A DNA stretch of 64,000 nt from positions 120,993 to 184,992 of the forward strand of contig JBFXDS010000008.1 in the NCBI GenBank assembly GCA_050180895.1. Direction: 5' to 3'. The notes below the pieces were generated by a model. It was not told the origin of the DNA and did not search any database. It saw nothing but the letters and a program-made list of their open reading frames with translations. How positions within the stretch are numbered: the stretch's first letter is position 1; each line of letters begins with the position of its first letter. The stretch comes from JBGPEQ01 sp050180895 (lineage in GTDB: Bacteria > Pseudomonadota > Alphaproteobacteria > Dongiales > Dongiaceae). The position numbers and the translations under genes are program-made. Positions 27,850-36,957 of this stretch are shown piece after piece.

Positions 27850-28920
27850 ATGGCCTTTTTGGAAGGCAAGTCCATTTCGGTGGCCTACGGCGGGCGCACC
27901 GTGGTCCACGAGCTGGATTTGGCCGTTGAGGAGGGCGAGTTCCTGAGTCTCCTCGGTCCAAGCGGTTGCGGGAAGACCACGCTGCTGCGCGTCATTGCCG
28001 GCCTTACACACCCGACCAGCGGCTCCGTTCGGATCGCCGGCGAAGACATCACGAGCCTGCCGGCCTATCGGCGCAATTTCGGGATGGTGTTCCAGAACTA
28101 CGCATTGTTCCCGCATTTGAACGTGCTCGAGAACGTTGCCTTTGGCCTCAGCGCACGGCGGGCGCCGCATAGGGAGGCATTGGCGGTCGCGAAAAAAATG
28201 CTCGAGTTGGTCCGGCTTGGCGATTTGGCCGATCGCCGAGTCGAGGCGCTTTCCGGTGGCCAACAGCAGCGAGTGGCCGTCGCGCGCGCCCTCGCGACGA
28301 GACCGCGGCTGTTGCTGCTCGACGAACCGTTCAGCGCGCTCGACCGCAAATTGAGGATCGAGCTTCAGGTCGAGCTGAGAAAGATCATCAGGGAAATCGG
28401 TGTCACAACCGTATTCGTCACTCATGACCAAAGCGAGGCGTTCGCGCTCTCTGATCGGATCGGCGTCATGCGGCACGGCAACCTCGAGCAAATCGATGCG
28501 CCGTCGGTGCTCTACAATCATCCACGCTCGACCTTCGTCCTCGATTTTGTCGGCACCGCCAGCCGGATCATGGGAACTGTGAAAGGATCGGTGCACGGGG
28601 CAACGTTCGTCGAGACTTCGTACGGGAAATTGCGCGCCCCCACCAAGCTCGTTGCAGACACCGAGGTCCTCATCGCAATCAGGCCTGAGCGCATCGCGAT
28701 CTTGGAAGAGGGCGCTCCACCTGCCCAAAATGAGATTGTTGCAACCGTCCGCGACCGGGTCTACCTCGGCGGCCAGGTTCTGCTCTCATTCTCGGCCGAG
28801 GAGCCGAATCGGCTTTTGGTTGTCGCGCCGGAGCAGACAATGGCGGAGGTCGAGGCTGGCCGTTGCCTGAGATTGGCGCTGCCCTCCGACAATATTATCG
28901 TTTTGCCGGCTGCCAGTTAA
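27850..28920 (+). CDS. ABC transporter ATPase (PotA-like)
   Basis: A 356-aa ATPase with Walker A GPSGCGKTT (about 38-46), Q-loop FQNYALFPH, signature LSGGQQQR, Walker B LLLLDEPFSALD and switch His in FVTHDQSEAF. A C-terminal TOBE-like region (AIRPERIAILEEG) is present. I prefer ATG 27850, since AFLEGKSISVAYGG is the usual start; ATG 27730 overlapping the permease stop would add 40 untypical residues. It energises the importer encoded at 24868-27733. Confidence 0.87.
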   Translation: MAFLEGKSISVAYGGRTVVHELDLAVEEGEFLSLLGPSGCGKTTLLRVIAGLTHPTSGSVRIAGEDITSLPAYRRNFGMVFQNYALFPHLNVLENVAFGLSARRAPHREALAVAKKMLELVRLGDLADRRVEALSGGQQQRVAVARALATRPRLLLLDEPFSALDRKLRIELQVELRKIIREIGVTTVFVTHDQSEAFALSDRIGVMRHGNLEQIDAPSVLYNHPRSTFVLDFVGTASRIMGTVKGSVHGATFVETSYGKLRAPTKLVADTEVLIAIRPERIAILEEGAPPAQNEIVATVRDRVYLGGQVLLSFSAEEPNRLLVVAPEQTMAEVEAGRCLRLALPSDNIIVLPAAS

Positions 28921-29045
28921 CGCGCCGAAGGATGTGGGTGAGCGAAGGGGTTGTGGCCGAGCGTCACGTGCGTGTTCTCCATCGTCTCGATGCGCTCGGG
29001 TTGCGAGGGAAACGATCTGATCAGATGCCGATCAGAGACAGGTAA

Positions 29046-30077
29046 ATGGCCAAACAAATCAGAAAAGCGACGATCAAAGACGTGGCAGTCGCCGCAGGGG
29101 TGGGATGGGCGACGGTATCACGCGTGCTAAACGATCAGCCGCATGTCAATGACGTCATCAAGCAGCGGGTCATCGATGCGATCAATCAGCTGAACTACAA
29201 GCCTGACTTGGTCGCACGCAGCATGCGGGCGCGGGAGAGCAAGACACTCGCCTTCGTTGTCCGCGACTTTACCGGCCCGACTCTGAGCGCGCTCGCCGAT
29301 GCCGTGCAGAAGGAGGCCGACGACCTGGGATTTTCCCTTTACGTTGCTTCTTCATATCACGACGCTAAACGCGAGATCGCGCTCATTCAGAGTTTTAAGG
29401 CTCGTCGCGTCGATGGAATCGTGATGGCCACCTCTTCCGAGACAGACAAGACATTACAGCACGAGATCGCCGGCAGCGGTCTGCCATTCGTCCTGCTTGA
29501 TCGTGAAGCACCGGTCAATCTGGACGCAGTCTTGGTCGAGCATGCTCGGGGGGTTGAGCACGCGATCCGGTATCTCGCCGACATGGGACACGCGCGAATC
29601 GCCATGGTTACGGGCGAACCGGACGTCTATCCGACGCGCGACCGCATTCGCGGATATCGCGAGGGGTTGGCGGCCGCCGGCATCGCCTTCGGTTCGAGAT
29701 ACTGCCGACATGGCTCGTTTTCTTCCGACCACGCCTATGAGCAGGTCAAATCACTCCTCAAGCTCAAGCAACGTCCGACCGCGATCATCGCGGGCGGGAC
29801 GGCGCTGCTGCCCGGCGCGCTTCATGCCATCGCCGAATTTGGCCTGCGCATTCCGCGCGATATTTCGCTGATTGCCGGCGCAGATAGCGACTTGGCACGC
29901 TACGTGACGCCGCCAGTGACGGTCATCCGTTGGGACCACGAGGGATTCGGCCGCGTCGCCGGGCGGTTTTTGCTCAACCGGCTGAGCGATCCTCGGCTGG
30001 CGCAGCAGCGTCAGATCTTCGGGACCAGCTTGGTGGTTCGGGGCTCGTGCGCCCCTCCGGCCCCATCGCGTGGCTAA
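29046..30077 (+). CDS. LacI-family transcriptional regulator
   Basis: A 343-aa regulator with an N-terminal LacI helix-turn-helix (ATIKDVAVAAGVGWATVSRV) and hinge (NYKPDLVARSMR; the usual hinge Leu of ARSLR is Met here). A periplasmic-binding-like effector domain follows: LAFVVRDFTGPTLSALADAV, RRVDGIVMATS, LDREAPVNLDAVLVEH, GHARIAMVTG. It should bind the GGAAACGTTTCC sites at 19993, 24820 and 30212, repressing the three units until a pathway intermediate or imported substrate releases it. It is the last gene of the importer unit, so it would be partly autoregulated. Confidence 0.88.
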   Translation: MAKQIRKATIKDVAVAAGVGWATVSRVLNDQPHVNDVIKQRVIDAINQLNYKPDLVARSMRARESKTLAFVVRDFTGPTLSALADAVQKEADDLGFSLYVASSYHDAKREIALIQSFKARRVDGIVMATSSETDKTLQHEIAGSGLPFVLLDREAPVNLDAVLVEHARGVEHAIRYLADMGHARIAMVTGEPDVYPTRDRIRGYREGLAAAGIAFGSRYCRHGSFSSDHAYEQVKSLLKLKQRPTAIIAGGTALLPGALHAIAEFGLRIPRDISLIAGADSDLARYVTPPVTVIRWDHEGFGRVAGRFLLNRLSDPRLAQQRQIFGTSLVVRGSCAPPAPSRG

Positions 30078-30097
30078 CGGGCCTGGGCCGAGTGGCC

Positions 30098-30123
30098 CAC
30101 GGAATTCGCCCGTGCGGCTTTTC
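30098..30123 (+). terminator. Possible terminator after lacI
   Basis: CACGG (30098-30102) pairs with CCGTG (30110-30114), followed by CGGCTTTTC. A second small stem (TGGGCC/GGCCCA) lies just before it. The stem is short and the T tract is only four bases. It is placed where the importer-lacI unit should end before operator 3. Confidence 0.3.
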
Positions 30124-30211
30124 TGCACCGGTCGAAAGGATTCACGAAAAGAGCGGCCCCATGCAGTCCTAAGTCTTTTCTTCAATCGCGCGAGATGGTA
30201 TCTTTTTTCCA

Positions 30212-30223
30212 GGAAACGTTTCC
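30212..30223. promoter_or_regulatory. LacI-type operator 3
   Basis: A perfect GGAAACGTTTCC, identical to operator 1, only 11 bases before the hyuA2 ATG. There it overlaps the position of the ribosome site, and no normal Shine-Dalgarno is visible. The T-rich TCTTTTTTCC just upstream may be part of the promoter. Confidence 0.75.
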
Positions 30224-30234
30224 AAAAAATACCC

Positions 30235-32277
30235 ATGAAACGAGTCGGCATCGATGTTGGAGGCACATTCACTGACGTGGTCCTGCTCGACGACGAGTCG
30301 GGCCAGATGTGGACGACCAAGGTATTGACGACTCCGCGCGATCGCGTCGTCGGCACCATCGAGGGTTTCCATAAGATCCTGCAGCTCTCGGGCTGTCGTG
30401 GCTCGGACATTGGCTTTCTGGGTCACGGTACCACGATGGCGACGAACATGATCGTCGAAGGCAAGGGGGCGCGAACCGCGCTGGTTACGACACGGGGGTT
30501 CAGGGACATCCTCGAATTGAGGCGCGTTTCCCGTCATGACCGCGCCGACCTTTACGATTTGCTCTTCGAAAATCCCGTACCCCTTGTGCCGCGGCGTTGG
30601 CGGCTCGAGATGAACGAGCGCCTGCGCTTCGACGGCACAGTGGAAACGCCACTCGATGTGGCGGCCGTTCGAGACATAGCGAAGGCGGTCGCGCCGTCGG
30701 ATATCGAGGCTGTCGCCGTCAGTTTTCTGCACGCCTACGCCAACCCGGCGCACGAAATCGAGGCCGTTGCCGAGCTGCGCCGCCTCTTGCCGGACCGCTT
30801 CATATGCGCCTCGCATGAGATCAATCCGGAAATCATGGAGTACGAGCGGACGAGTTCCACCGTAATCAATGCGATGTTGGGACCGGTCTGCGGCCAATAT
30901 ATCGTCCGCCTATCCGAGGCTCTGAAACGGCTCGGCTTCGCCGGGACGTTTCTGTTCATGCAGTCGAACGGGGGCTTGGCCAATCCGGCAATCGTGGCGG
31001 AACGGCCGATCATCATTCTCGAAAGCGGACCGGCGGGAGGTGTCAGCGCGGCCATCCGCAATTGCCGGAACAGCGAAGTTCCGAACGCCATACTCGGCGA
31101 CATGGGCGGTACTACATTCGACGTATCGATCATCAGGGGCTTTCGCCCCGAACTGCGCAATCGGAACATGTTGCGTACTTACGCAGTCCGATCGCCGATG
31201 ATCGACATTGATTCGATCGGCGCTGGCGGCGGGTCAATTGCTTGGATCGACGCGGCCGGTGGCGTCCAGATCGGCCCGGAGAGTGCCGGTGCGGATCCCG
31301 GTCCGGCCTGCTATGGGCGAGGGGGCAGCGAGGCGACCGTTACAGACTGCAATCTCGTCCTCGGCTACATCGATCCGGATAGCTATCTCGGGGGAGAATT
31401 TCAACTCGATCGTGACGCCGCCGTCAAAGCTGTGGAGACGCGGCTCGCCCGTCCTCTTGGGGTAGGACTGGAACAGGCGGCCCAGGTCGTACGTCGCGTC
31501 GCGAATGCGCGGATGGCGCAAGCAATTCGCATCATGACGGTCGAGCGCGGTCATGATCCCCGCGAGTTCAGCTACATATGCTACGGAGGCGCGGGGCCGC
31601 TGCATGCGCTGGAGATCGCGGCGGAGATGGGGATACGGCAGGTGATCGTTCCTCCCTTGCCGGGCCTGTTCAGTGCGTTCGGCGTCACCGTAGCCGACCA
31701 ACAATACGATTTTCAGGCTCCGATGAATGAGACCCTCACGCAGCTCAGCCATGACAACATCATGGCGGCGTTTCGCGGCCTTGAGGAGCGTGCCCGCGCC
31801 ACGCTTGTGAGCGCGTCGATTGATCCGCAGCTTGCCGTGACCAGTCGCCGCGTGGACTGCCGCTATGCCGGTCAGCCCGATGACATCGTCATCGACTTGT
31901 CCGAGACGCGGGATGCATGTGCTGCGATCAGGGATGAGTTCGAGGTGACTCACAAGCGGCTTTGGAACTTCACAAGCCCGGGCAAAACGATCGTCTTATC
32001 CAATGTCCGAATCGAGGTCGTCGCCTCCACCGGTTGGAAAGGCTTGTTCAAGATCAACGGCGTGCCGGCCTCGACGTCCCAACCGCATGGCAAGCGGACC
32101 GTATGTTTTGAGGAGGGTCGGCAAACTCTACCAGTGTTCAGGCGCTCTACGATGTCGGTGGGGACGAAAGTGAAGGGGCCCGCCGTGATCGAGGAGCACA
32201 GCAGTTGCGTCGTCCTCAGACCATCATGCAGTGCGTTAGTCGACAAGGACTACAATCTCGTGATCGAGGTCGCCTAG
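30235..32277 (+). CDS. Hydantoinase/oxoprolinase subunit A (HyuA), pair 2
   Basis: A 680-aa HyuA-family protein. The N terminus carries VGIDVGGTFTDVVLLDDES and FLGHGTTMATNMIVEGKGA; the core has GDMGGTTFDVSII, IDSIGAGGGSIAWIDAAGG and GPACYGRGGSEATVTD. The ATP-binding phosphate loops are intact. It differs clearly from HyuA1 and HyuA3, so the three pairs are not recent copies. The start ATG 30235 follows operator 3 directly. It is the first gene of a seven-gene unit ending with hyuB3, and is paired with hyuB2 two bases downstream. Confidence 0.88.
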   Translation: MKRVGIDVGGTFTDVVLLDDESGQMWTTKVLTTPRDRVVGTIEGFHKILQLSGCRGSDIGFLGHGTTMATNMIVEGKGARTALVTTRGFRDILELRRVSRHDRADLYDLLFENPVPLVPRRWRLEMNERLRFDGTVETPLDVAAVRDIAKAVAPSDIEAVAVSFLHAYANPAHEIEAVAELRRLLPDRFICASHEINPEIMEYERTSSTVINAMLGPVCGQYIVRLSEALKRLGFAGTFLFMQSNGGLANPAIVAERPIIILESGPAGGVSAAIRNCRNSEVPNAILGDMGGTTFDVSIIRGFRPELRNRNMLRTYAVRSPMIDIDSIGAGGGSIAWIDAAGGVQIGPESAGADPGPACYGRGGSEATVTDCNLVLGYIDPDSYLGGEFQLDRDAAVKAVETRLARPLGVGLEQAAQVVRRVANARMAQAIRIMTVERGHDPREFSYICYGGAGPLHALEIAAEMGIRQVIVPPLPGLFSAFGVTVADQQYDFQAPMNETLTQLSHDNIMAAFRGLEERARATLVSASIDPQLAVTSRRVDCRYAGQPDDIVIDLSETRDACAAIRDEFEVTHKRLWNFTSPGKTIVLSNVRIEVVASTGWKGLFKINGVPASTSQPHGKRTVCFEEGRQTLPVFRRSTMSVGTKVKGPAVIEEHSSCVVLRPSCSALVDKDYNLVIEVA

Positions 32278-32279
32278 AC

Positions 32280-33977
32280 ATGGATATTGCCACCTACGAA
32301 ATCATCCGCAGCAGCCTCTACGCGATCGCCCGTGAGATGAAGATCGCGATGATGCGTACCGCCGGAAGTCCAATCATCCACTCGAGCGGGGATTCCTCGG
32401 CCGCAATTTTCGATGCCGACATGCAGCTTGTTGCCCAGGGTAATGATATTCCCACGATGCTGGGCTCCGCGGTTATTTCGACCAAAGTCTCTGTCACTTC
32501 CATCGGCAAGGAAAATCTCCGGCCCGGAGACGTGATCATCAGCAACGATGCCTATCTCGGTGGTGGCAATCACCAACCCGACGTCCAGTTCACCCGCCCC
32601 ATATTCCATCAAGGGAGAATCGTGGCGTTTGCGATGACGCGCGGGCACTGGAGCGACATCGGTGGGCAATCGCCAGGCAGCTATACGGTCAGCACCTGGG
32701 ACGTCTTCGCGGAAGGGATCCGCATTCCCCCCGTTCTCCTCTACCGGGACGACCGTCCCGTACGCGACGTCCTGGAGGTGGTGACGGCGAACACCCGTAT
32801 CCCCGGGGAGCTCGCGCTCGACATCCAGGCCCAGTATGCCGGGGTCTTCGTCGGCGACCGGCGCATCGGCGCCTTGATCGATAAGTACGGCGTCGAGGAC
32901 TTCGCCGCGGCGATGGCGCGGAGTCTGGATCACTCCGAGGCGCTGGTCCGCGGCTTGATTCAGGCGATCCCCGATGGGGTGTACAAGGCCGAGGAGCTTC
33001 TTGATCCTATCCAGGCGCCGGGCTGGCCCGAGGAGCGCCCACTGTTGAAGGTACAGGTCACCGTTGCAGGAGATCAGATGACCTTCGACTACACCGGCAC
33101 GGGTCCTCAGGTGCGAGGTGGTCTCAACTGTCCATTCTCCGTCACGTGCAACAGCACTTGGTTCGTAGTCAAGACGCTCACCGACGCGAGCATTCCCATC
33201 AACCAGGGGTGCTACCGTCCGGTAAAGATCATCGCGCCGGAAGGAAGCGTGCTCAATTGCCGATATCCAGCTTCGGTTATTTCCGGAAATACCGAAACGT
33301 CGCCACGCGTTATCGATCTCCTATTGAAGGCTCTAGCTCCCGCGCTGCCGCGGCGGGTGGTGGGCCAGAGCAATTGCACGGCCTCGTCCGGAATATTCAG
33401 CGGGCGCGATACCGACCATGATCGCGTGCAGCGAACGGGCCATGAGTTCGTCACCATGCATGATGTCCATGCCGGCGGAATGGGCGCGCGCGCCGACAAG
33501 GATGGTGTCAACGGCGTGCGTGTTTATGTCGGCAACGCGGGCAGCCAACCCGTCGAGATGATCGAGCGTGGGTCTCCCCTATTCATAGACGAGTGGTCGC
33601 TTGTCCCAGATAGCGGTGGTGCCGGTGAATTTCGTGGTGGATTGGCCGCGCGCCGTACTTATCGCGTGGGGTACGACGAAGCGACCTTCACCGTTTGCGG
33701 CGAGAGGGGGCTGTCAGCGCCGGAGGGCGTTTTTGGCGGTCGGCCCGGGGCGCGGTTCAACTGCACGATCCAGAGGGCCAATGGCGAGAACATGACTGTG
33801 CCGGGCAAAGGCACGATGTCCATCGTCCGTCGCGGCGACCGTGTCACGATCCAGCCGTCGGGTAGCGGCGGATACGGCGATCCAATGCGGCGGCAGCGCG
33901 AGGCGATCCTCGCCGACATCGCTGATGGATACGTGAGCGAAGCGGCCGCGCGCCGAGACTACGCGCTTGACCGTTAG
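32280..33977 (+). CDS. Hydantoinase/oxoprolinase subunit B (HyuB), pair 2
   Basis: A 565-aa Hydantoinase_B protein: YEIIRSSLYAIAREMKIAMM at the start, GDVIISNDAYLGGGNHQPDV as the putative metal region, SVTCNSTWFVVKTLTDASIP in the core, and the usual end GSGGYGDPMRRQREAI with DIADGYVSEAAARRDY. It should be the catalytic partner of HyuA2. ATG 32280 starts two bases after the hyuA2 stop. The CoA-transferase gene follows after 15 bases. Confidence 0.87.
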   Translation: MDIATYEIIRSSLYAIAREMKIAMMRTAGSPIIHSSGDSSAAIFDADMQLVAQGNDIPTMLGSAVISTKVSVTSIGKENLRPGDVIISNDAYLGGGNHQPDVQFTRPIFHQGRIVAFAMTRGHWSDIGGQSPGSYTVSTWDVFAEGIRIPPVLLYRDDRPVRDVLEVVTANTRIPGELALDIQAQYAGVFVGDRRIGALIDKYGVEDFAAAMARSLDHSEALVRGLIQAIPDGVYKAEELLDPIQAPGWPEERPLLKVQVTVAGDQMTFDYTGTGPQVRGGLNCPFSVTCNSTWFVVKTLTDASIPINQGCYRPVKIIAPEGSVLNCRYPASVISGNTETSPRVIDLLLKALAPALPRRVVGQSNCTASSGIFSGRDTDHDRVQRTGHEFVTMHDVHAGGMGARADKDGVNGVRVYVGNAGSQPVEMIERGSPLFIDEWSLVPDSGGAGEFRGGLAARRTYRVGYDEATFTVCGERGLSAPEGVFGGRPGARFNCTIQRANGENMTVPGKGTMSIVRRGDRVTIQPSGSGGYGDPMRRQREAILADIADGYVSEAAARRDYALDR

Positions 33978-33992
33978 CGGCAGGAGAGAGAT

Positions 33993-35144
33993 TTGGCAAA
34001 TACTCCGCCCCTGACAGGGATCTGCGTCGTCGAGATCGGGCACAGCCTTGCGGCGCCATATGCCGGCATGATCCTTGGCGCGCTCGGAGCGGACATTATC
34101 AAGGTTGAGGAAGCCAATAGCGGGGACTACGCCCGCGACTGGGGGCCGCCATTCGTCGACGGCGCTTCGGCTCTCTTTCACGCCGTCAACCATGGCAAGC
34201 GCAGCGTCAGTCTGAGCCTGGCCAACAGCGAGGATGTGCGAGGTCTGCGGCGCCTTATTCTGGAGCGGGCCGACGTGGTCCTGCAAAATCTCAAGGCCGG
34301 CAGCGCGGAGAAGTATGGAATAGGGCCAAGAGATCTGACGGCGGACAAACAGTCGCTTATCTATTGCAGCGTCGGCGCTTTCGGTGAAGTCGGGCCGCTG
34401 CGCGACAAGCCGGGTTACGACCCGCTGGTGCAGGCACTGAGCGGACAAATGAGCTTCATCGGGAGTCCCGGCGACGGCTATACGCGGATTCCAATTTCGC
34501 TCAACGACATGGGAACCGGGCTGTGGGCCGCGATTGGCGTCCTTGCGGCCCTGGCGCGAAGGCAGACGACAGGCAAAGGCGAAATCGTCTCGGTGTCGCT
34601 CTATGAGACCGCACTGAGTTGGGCCGGAATCCAGATTGCCGACTACCTGGCCTCGGGAATTCTTCCGGGTCGCTGGGGGTCCGGTACTGCAGCCATCGTG
34701 CCGTATCAGGCATTCGAGTGCAGCGATGTGCCGATCTTGGTTGCGGCCGGCAACGATCGCCTGTTCCAGCGCCTTTGCCAGGTGCTCGGCCTCCCGGACC
34801 TCATCAATGATCCGCGCTTTCGGACCAATGGCGCCCGCGTCAGTAACCGCGCCGCGCTCATTGCGCCGCTTGCAGAGGTGCTTCGATCTCGACCCGCGGC
34901 CCATTGGCTGTCGGCACTCGATGATGCCGGGATCCCGAGCGGCCAAATCAACACGATCGACAAGGTCGTCGCTCATGATCAGACGAAAGCTCTGGACATA
35001 ATCATGAAGACGTCCGACGGCTCGGTGCAATTCGTCGGTCTGCCGATCTCCTTTGGCGGCGAGCGACCGAATGATGCGGGTCGCACGCCGAAGCTTGGGG
35101 AGCACAACGACATTCTCGAACAAGCCAAACAAGGTGCGAAATGA
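33993..35144 (+). CDS. Class III (CaiB/BaiF) CoA-transferase
   Basis: A 383-aa family III CoA-transferase. The opening GICVVEIGHSLAAPYAGMIL with GADIIKVEE is diagnostic, and PGYDPLVQALSGQMS leads to SLNDMGTG, where Asp172 is the likely nucleophile by comparison with formyl-CoA transferase. It transfers CoA to a carboxylic acid, activating the product of earlier steps. The start is TTG 33993 with CAGGAGAGAG upstream; no ATG fits the family N terminus. Its stop overlaps the hydratase start (ATGA). Confidence 0.87.
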   Translation: MANTPPLTGICVVEIGHSLAAPYAGMILGALGADIIKVEEANSGDYARDWGPPFVDGASALFHAVNHGKRSVSLSLANSEDVRGLRRLILERADVVLQNLKAGSAEKYGIGPRDLTADKQSLIYCSVGAFGEVGPLRDKPGYDPLVQALSGQMSFIGSPGDGYTRIPISLNDMGTGLWAAIGVLAALARRQTTGKGEIVSVSLYETALSWAGIQIADYLASGILPGRWGSGTAAIVPYQAFECSDVPILVAAGNDRLFQRLCQVLGLPDLINDPRFRTNGARVSNRAALIAPLAEVLRSRPAAHWLSALDDAGIPSGQINTIDKVVAHDQTKALDIIMKTSDGSVQFVGLPISFGGERPNDAGRTPKLGEHNDILEQAKQGAK

Positions 35145-35947
35145 AGATTGCGTTTGCCCCGCGCTTCGAGGCGCTGCAACTGGAAGAGATTGGCGATCGC
35201 ATCCTGCTGATTCGCCTGAACCGGCCCGCGGCGTCCAATGCCCTGACGACGACCATGGGGCACGAGCTCCTGGGCGTCTTTCAAACCATTGAGTCGAACC
35301 CAGAGTCCTACGGCTGCGTCATCCTGACGGGTGCCGGCGAGCGCGCGTTTTGCGGCGGCGCGGATCTCAAGGAGCGCCTGGGCATGGACGACACAAAGTA
35401 TCAACAGCAGCACCAACTGTTCGAGCGCATGATACGGGCGATGACCTTTTGTCTGACGCCGCTCATCTGCGCGGCGAATGGAGCCGCCGTCGCCGGGGGG
35501 CTCGAGCTGCTCCTGGCGTGCGATTTCGCCTATGCTTCGAAATCGGCGGTATTCGGATTGCCGGAAGTGACACGCGGCATCATGCCTGGCGGGGGTGGCA
35601 CGCAACAGCTTCCGCGCGCGATCGGGGCCCGGCGGGCCAAAGAGGTGATCTTCACCGGCGGACGGTTCACGGCCGAACAGGCCTTGGCGTGGGGCGTCGT
35701 CAATCGTCTGTGCGAGCCCGCCGGATTGCTCAAGGAAACGATCGAAACGGCACACATGATCTGCCGCAACGCTCCCCTCTCTATCGGGCAGGCCAAGAAA
35801 GCCATCGATCTCGGCGCCGACACTGACCTCCGGACTGGTCTCTTTGTCGAAATCGAGGCCTACAATCGACTGATCTCGACGGTCGATCGCCGTGAAGGTA
35901 TTCGCGCCTTCAACGAGAAGCGTCCTCCCGACTTCAAGGGACGGTAA
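35141..35947 (+). CDS. Enoyl-CoA hydratase, methylglutaconyl-CoA-hydratase-like
   Basis: A 268-aa crotonase-family enzyme. The oxyanion-hole segment AFCGGADLKER and the second GLPEVTRGIMPGGGGTQQLP, continuing RAIGARRAKE, closely resemble human AUH/bacterial 3-methylglutaconyl-CoA hydratase. Both catalytic glutamates are present (Glu122 and Glu142, 20 apart as in AUH). Predicted reaction: hydration of 3-methylglutaconyl-CoA to HMG-CoA, or of a close analogue. ATG 35141 overlaps the CoA-transferase stop, implying coupled translation. The next gene is HMG-CoA lyase, which strengthens the assignment. Confidence 0.82.
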   Translation: MKIAFAPRFEALQLEEIGDRILLIRLNRPAASNALTTTMGHELLGVFQTIESNPESYGCVILTGAGERAFCGGADLKERLGMDDTKYQQQHQLFERMIRAMTFCLTPLICAANGAAVAGGLELLLACDFAYASKSAVFGLPEVTRGIMPGGGGTQQLPRAIGARRAKEVIFTGGRFTAEQALAWGVVNRLCEPAGLLKETIETAHMICRNAPLSIGQAKKAIDLGADTDLRTGLFVEIEAYNRLISTVDRREGIRAFNEKRPPDFKGR

Positions 35948-35961
35948 CCCGGAGGCATGCT

Positions 35962-36918
35962 GTGGCGGATCAGGTGACCATCAGGGAAGTCGGCCCGCGC
36001 GATGGACTCCAGATGGCGAAGTCCGTCATGACCACCGATGCAAAGATTGTGTGGATCGCTGCCTTGGTGAAGGCTGGCCTGCGCGAGATCGAGGTCGGCA
36101 GCTTTGTGCCTCCGCGGTTGCTGCCCCAAATGGCGGACTCGGCGGACGTCGTGAAGGCGGCAACGGGTCGCCCGGGCCTCTGCGTCGTAGCGCTGGCGCC
36201 GAACCTGAAGGGAGCCCAACGCGCGGCCGAGGCGGGAGCTCATGTCGTCAGCGTGCCCGTCTCGGTGAGCGAGGAGCACAGCCAGGCAAATACGCGCCGC
36301 AGCACGGCCGAAGCCCTCGAAGAAGTCAGGCGCATGGCACAGTGGTTAAAAACGACGGCGCCGCAGCTGCGCTTGGAAGTAGGTTGCTCAACCGCGTTCG
36401 GATGCTCATTGGTCGGCGAGGTGCCTGAGAGAAAGGTCGTCGAAGTCGCGACGACGGCCATTGAATTCGGCGCGCACTCGGTCGTCCTCGCCGATACGGT
36501 CGGCTACGCCAATCCGGCTGCAATTCGTCGTCGCGTGAATGCCGTTCGCGCCGCGATTGGCAGTCGCCTGACGGGACTGCATTTGCACGACACGTTGGGA
36601 ATGGGGCTTGCCAATGCCGCCGCCGGACTCGAGGTCGGCGTTCGTCATTTCGACGGCTCGCTGGCCGGCCTCGGCGGTTGCCCTTACGCGCCGGGAGCGT
36701 CGGGCAACGTGACGACGGAAGACCTCGTCTTCATGTTGGAAGAAATGGGGTTCGACACGGGAATCGACCTCGAACTGCTGCTCGAGGCGCGCGGATACCT
36801 GCAGCGCAATCTGGCAGACGAACAATTGCATGGGAGTTTGGCGCGCGCCGGTTTCCCGAAGACCTGGAGGCAGGTCAGGGGATTGCGGTCGCGACAAGCG
36901 AACCCGAGTCGTCCGTGA
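35962..36918 (+). CDS. Hydroxymethylglutaryl-CoA lyase
   Basis: A 318-aa TIM-barrel enzyme of the HMGL family. REVGPRDGLQ holds Arg13 and metal ligand Asp14; SFVPPRLLPQMAD is typical. HLHDTLG supplies metal ligands His207 and His209, and GLGGCPYAPGASGN carries the catalytic loop Cys240 and Asn249. It should cleave HMG-CoA to acetyl-CoA and acetoacetate. The start is GTG 35962, seven bases after GGAGG. It completes a CoA-transferase, hydratase and lyase set with only 14 bases to the gene before. Confidence 0.88.
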   Translation: MADQVTIREVGPRDGLQMAKSVMTTDAKIVWIAALVKAGLREIEVGSFVPPRLLPQMADSADVVKAATGRPGLCVVALAPNLKGAQRAAEAGAHVVSVPVSVSEEHSQANTRRSTAEALEEVRRMAQWLKTTAPQLRLEVGCSTAFGCSLVGEVPERKVVEVATTAIEFGAHSVVLADTVGYANPAAIRRRVNAVRAAIGSRLTGLHLHDTLGMGLANAAAGLEVGVRHFDGSLAGLGGCPYAPGASGNVTTEDLVFMLEEMGFDTGIDLELLLEARGYLQRNLADEQLHGSLARAGFPKTWRQVRGLRSRQANPSRP

Positions 36919-36957
36919 GTCGGGCGCGAATCGTGCGGGGCTGGTTGGACGTGTGAA

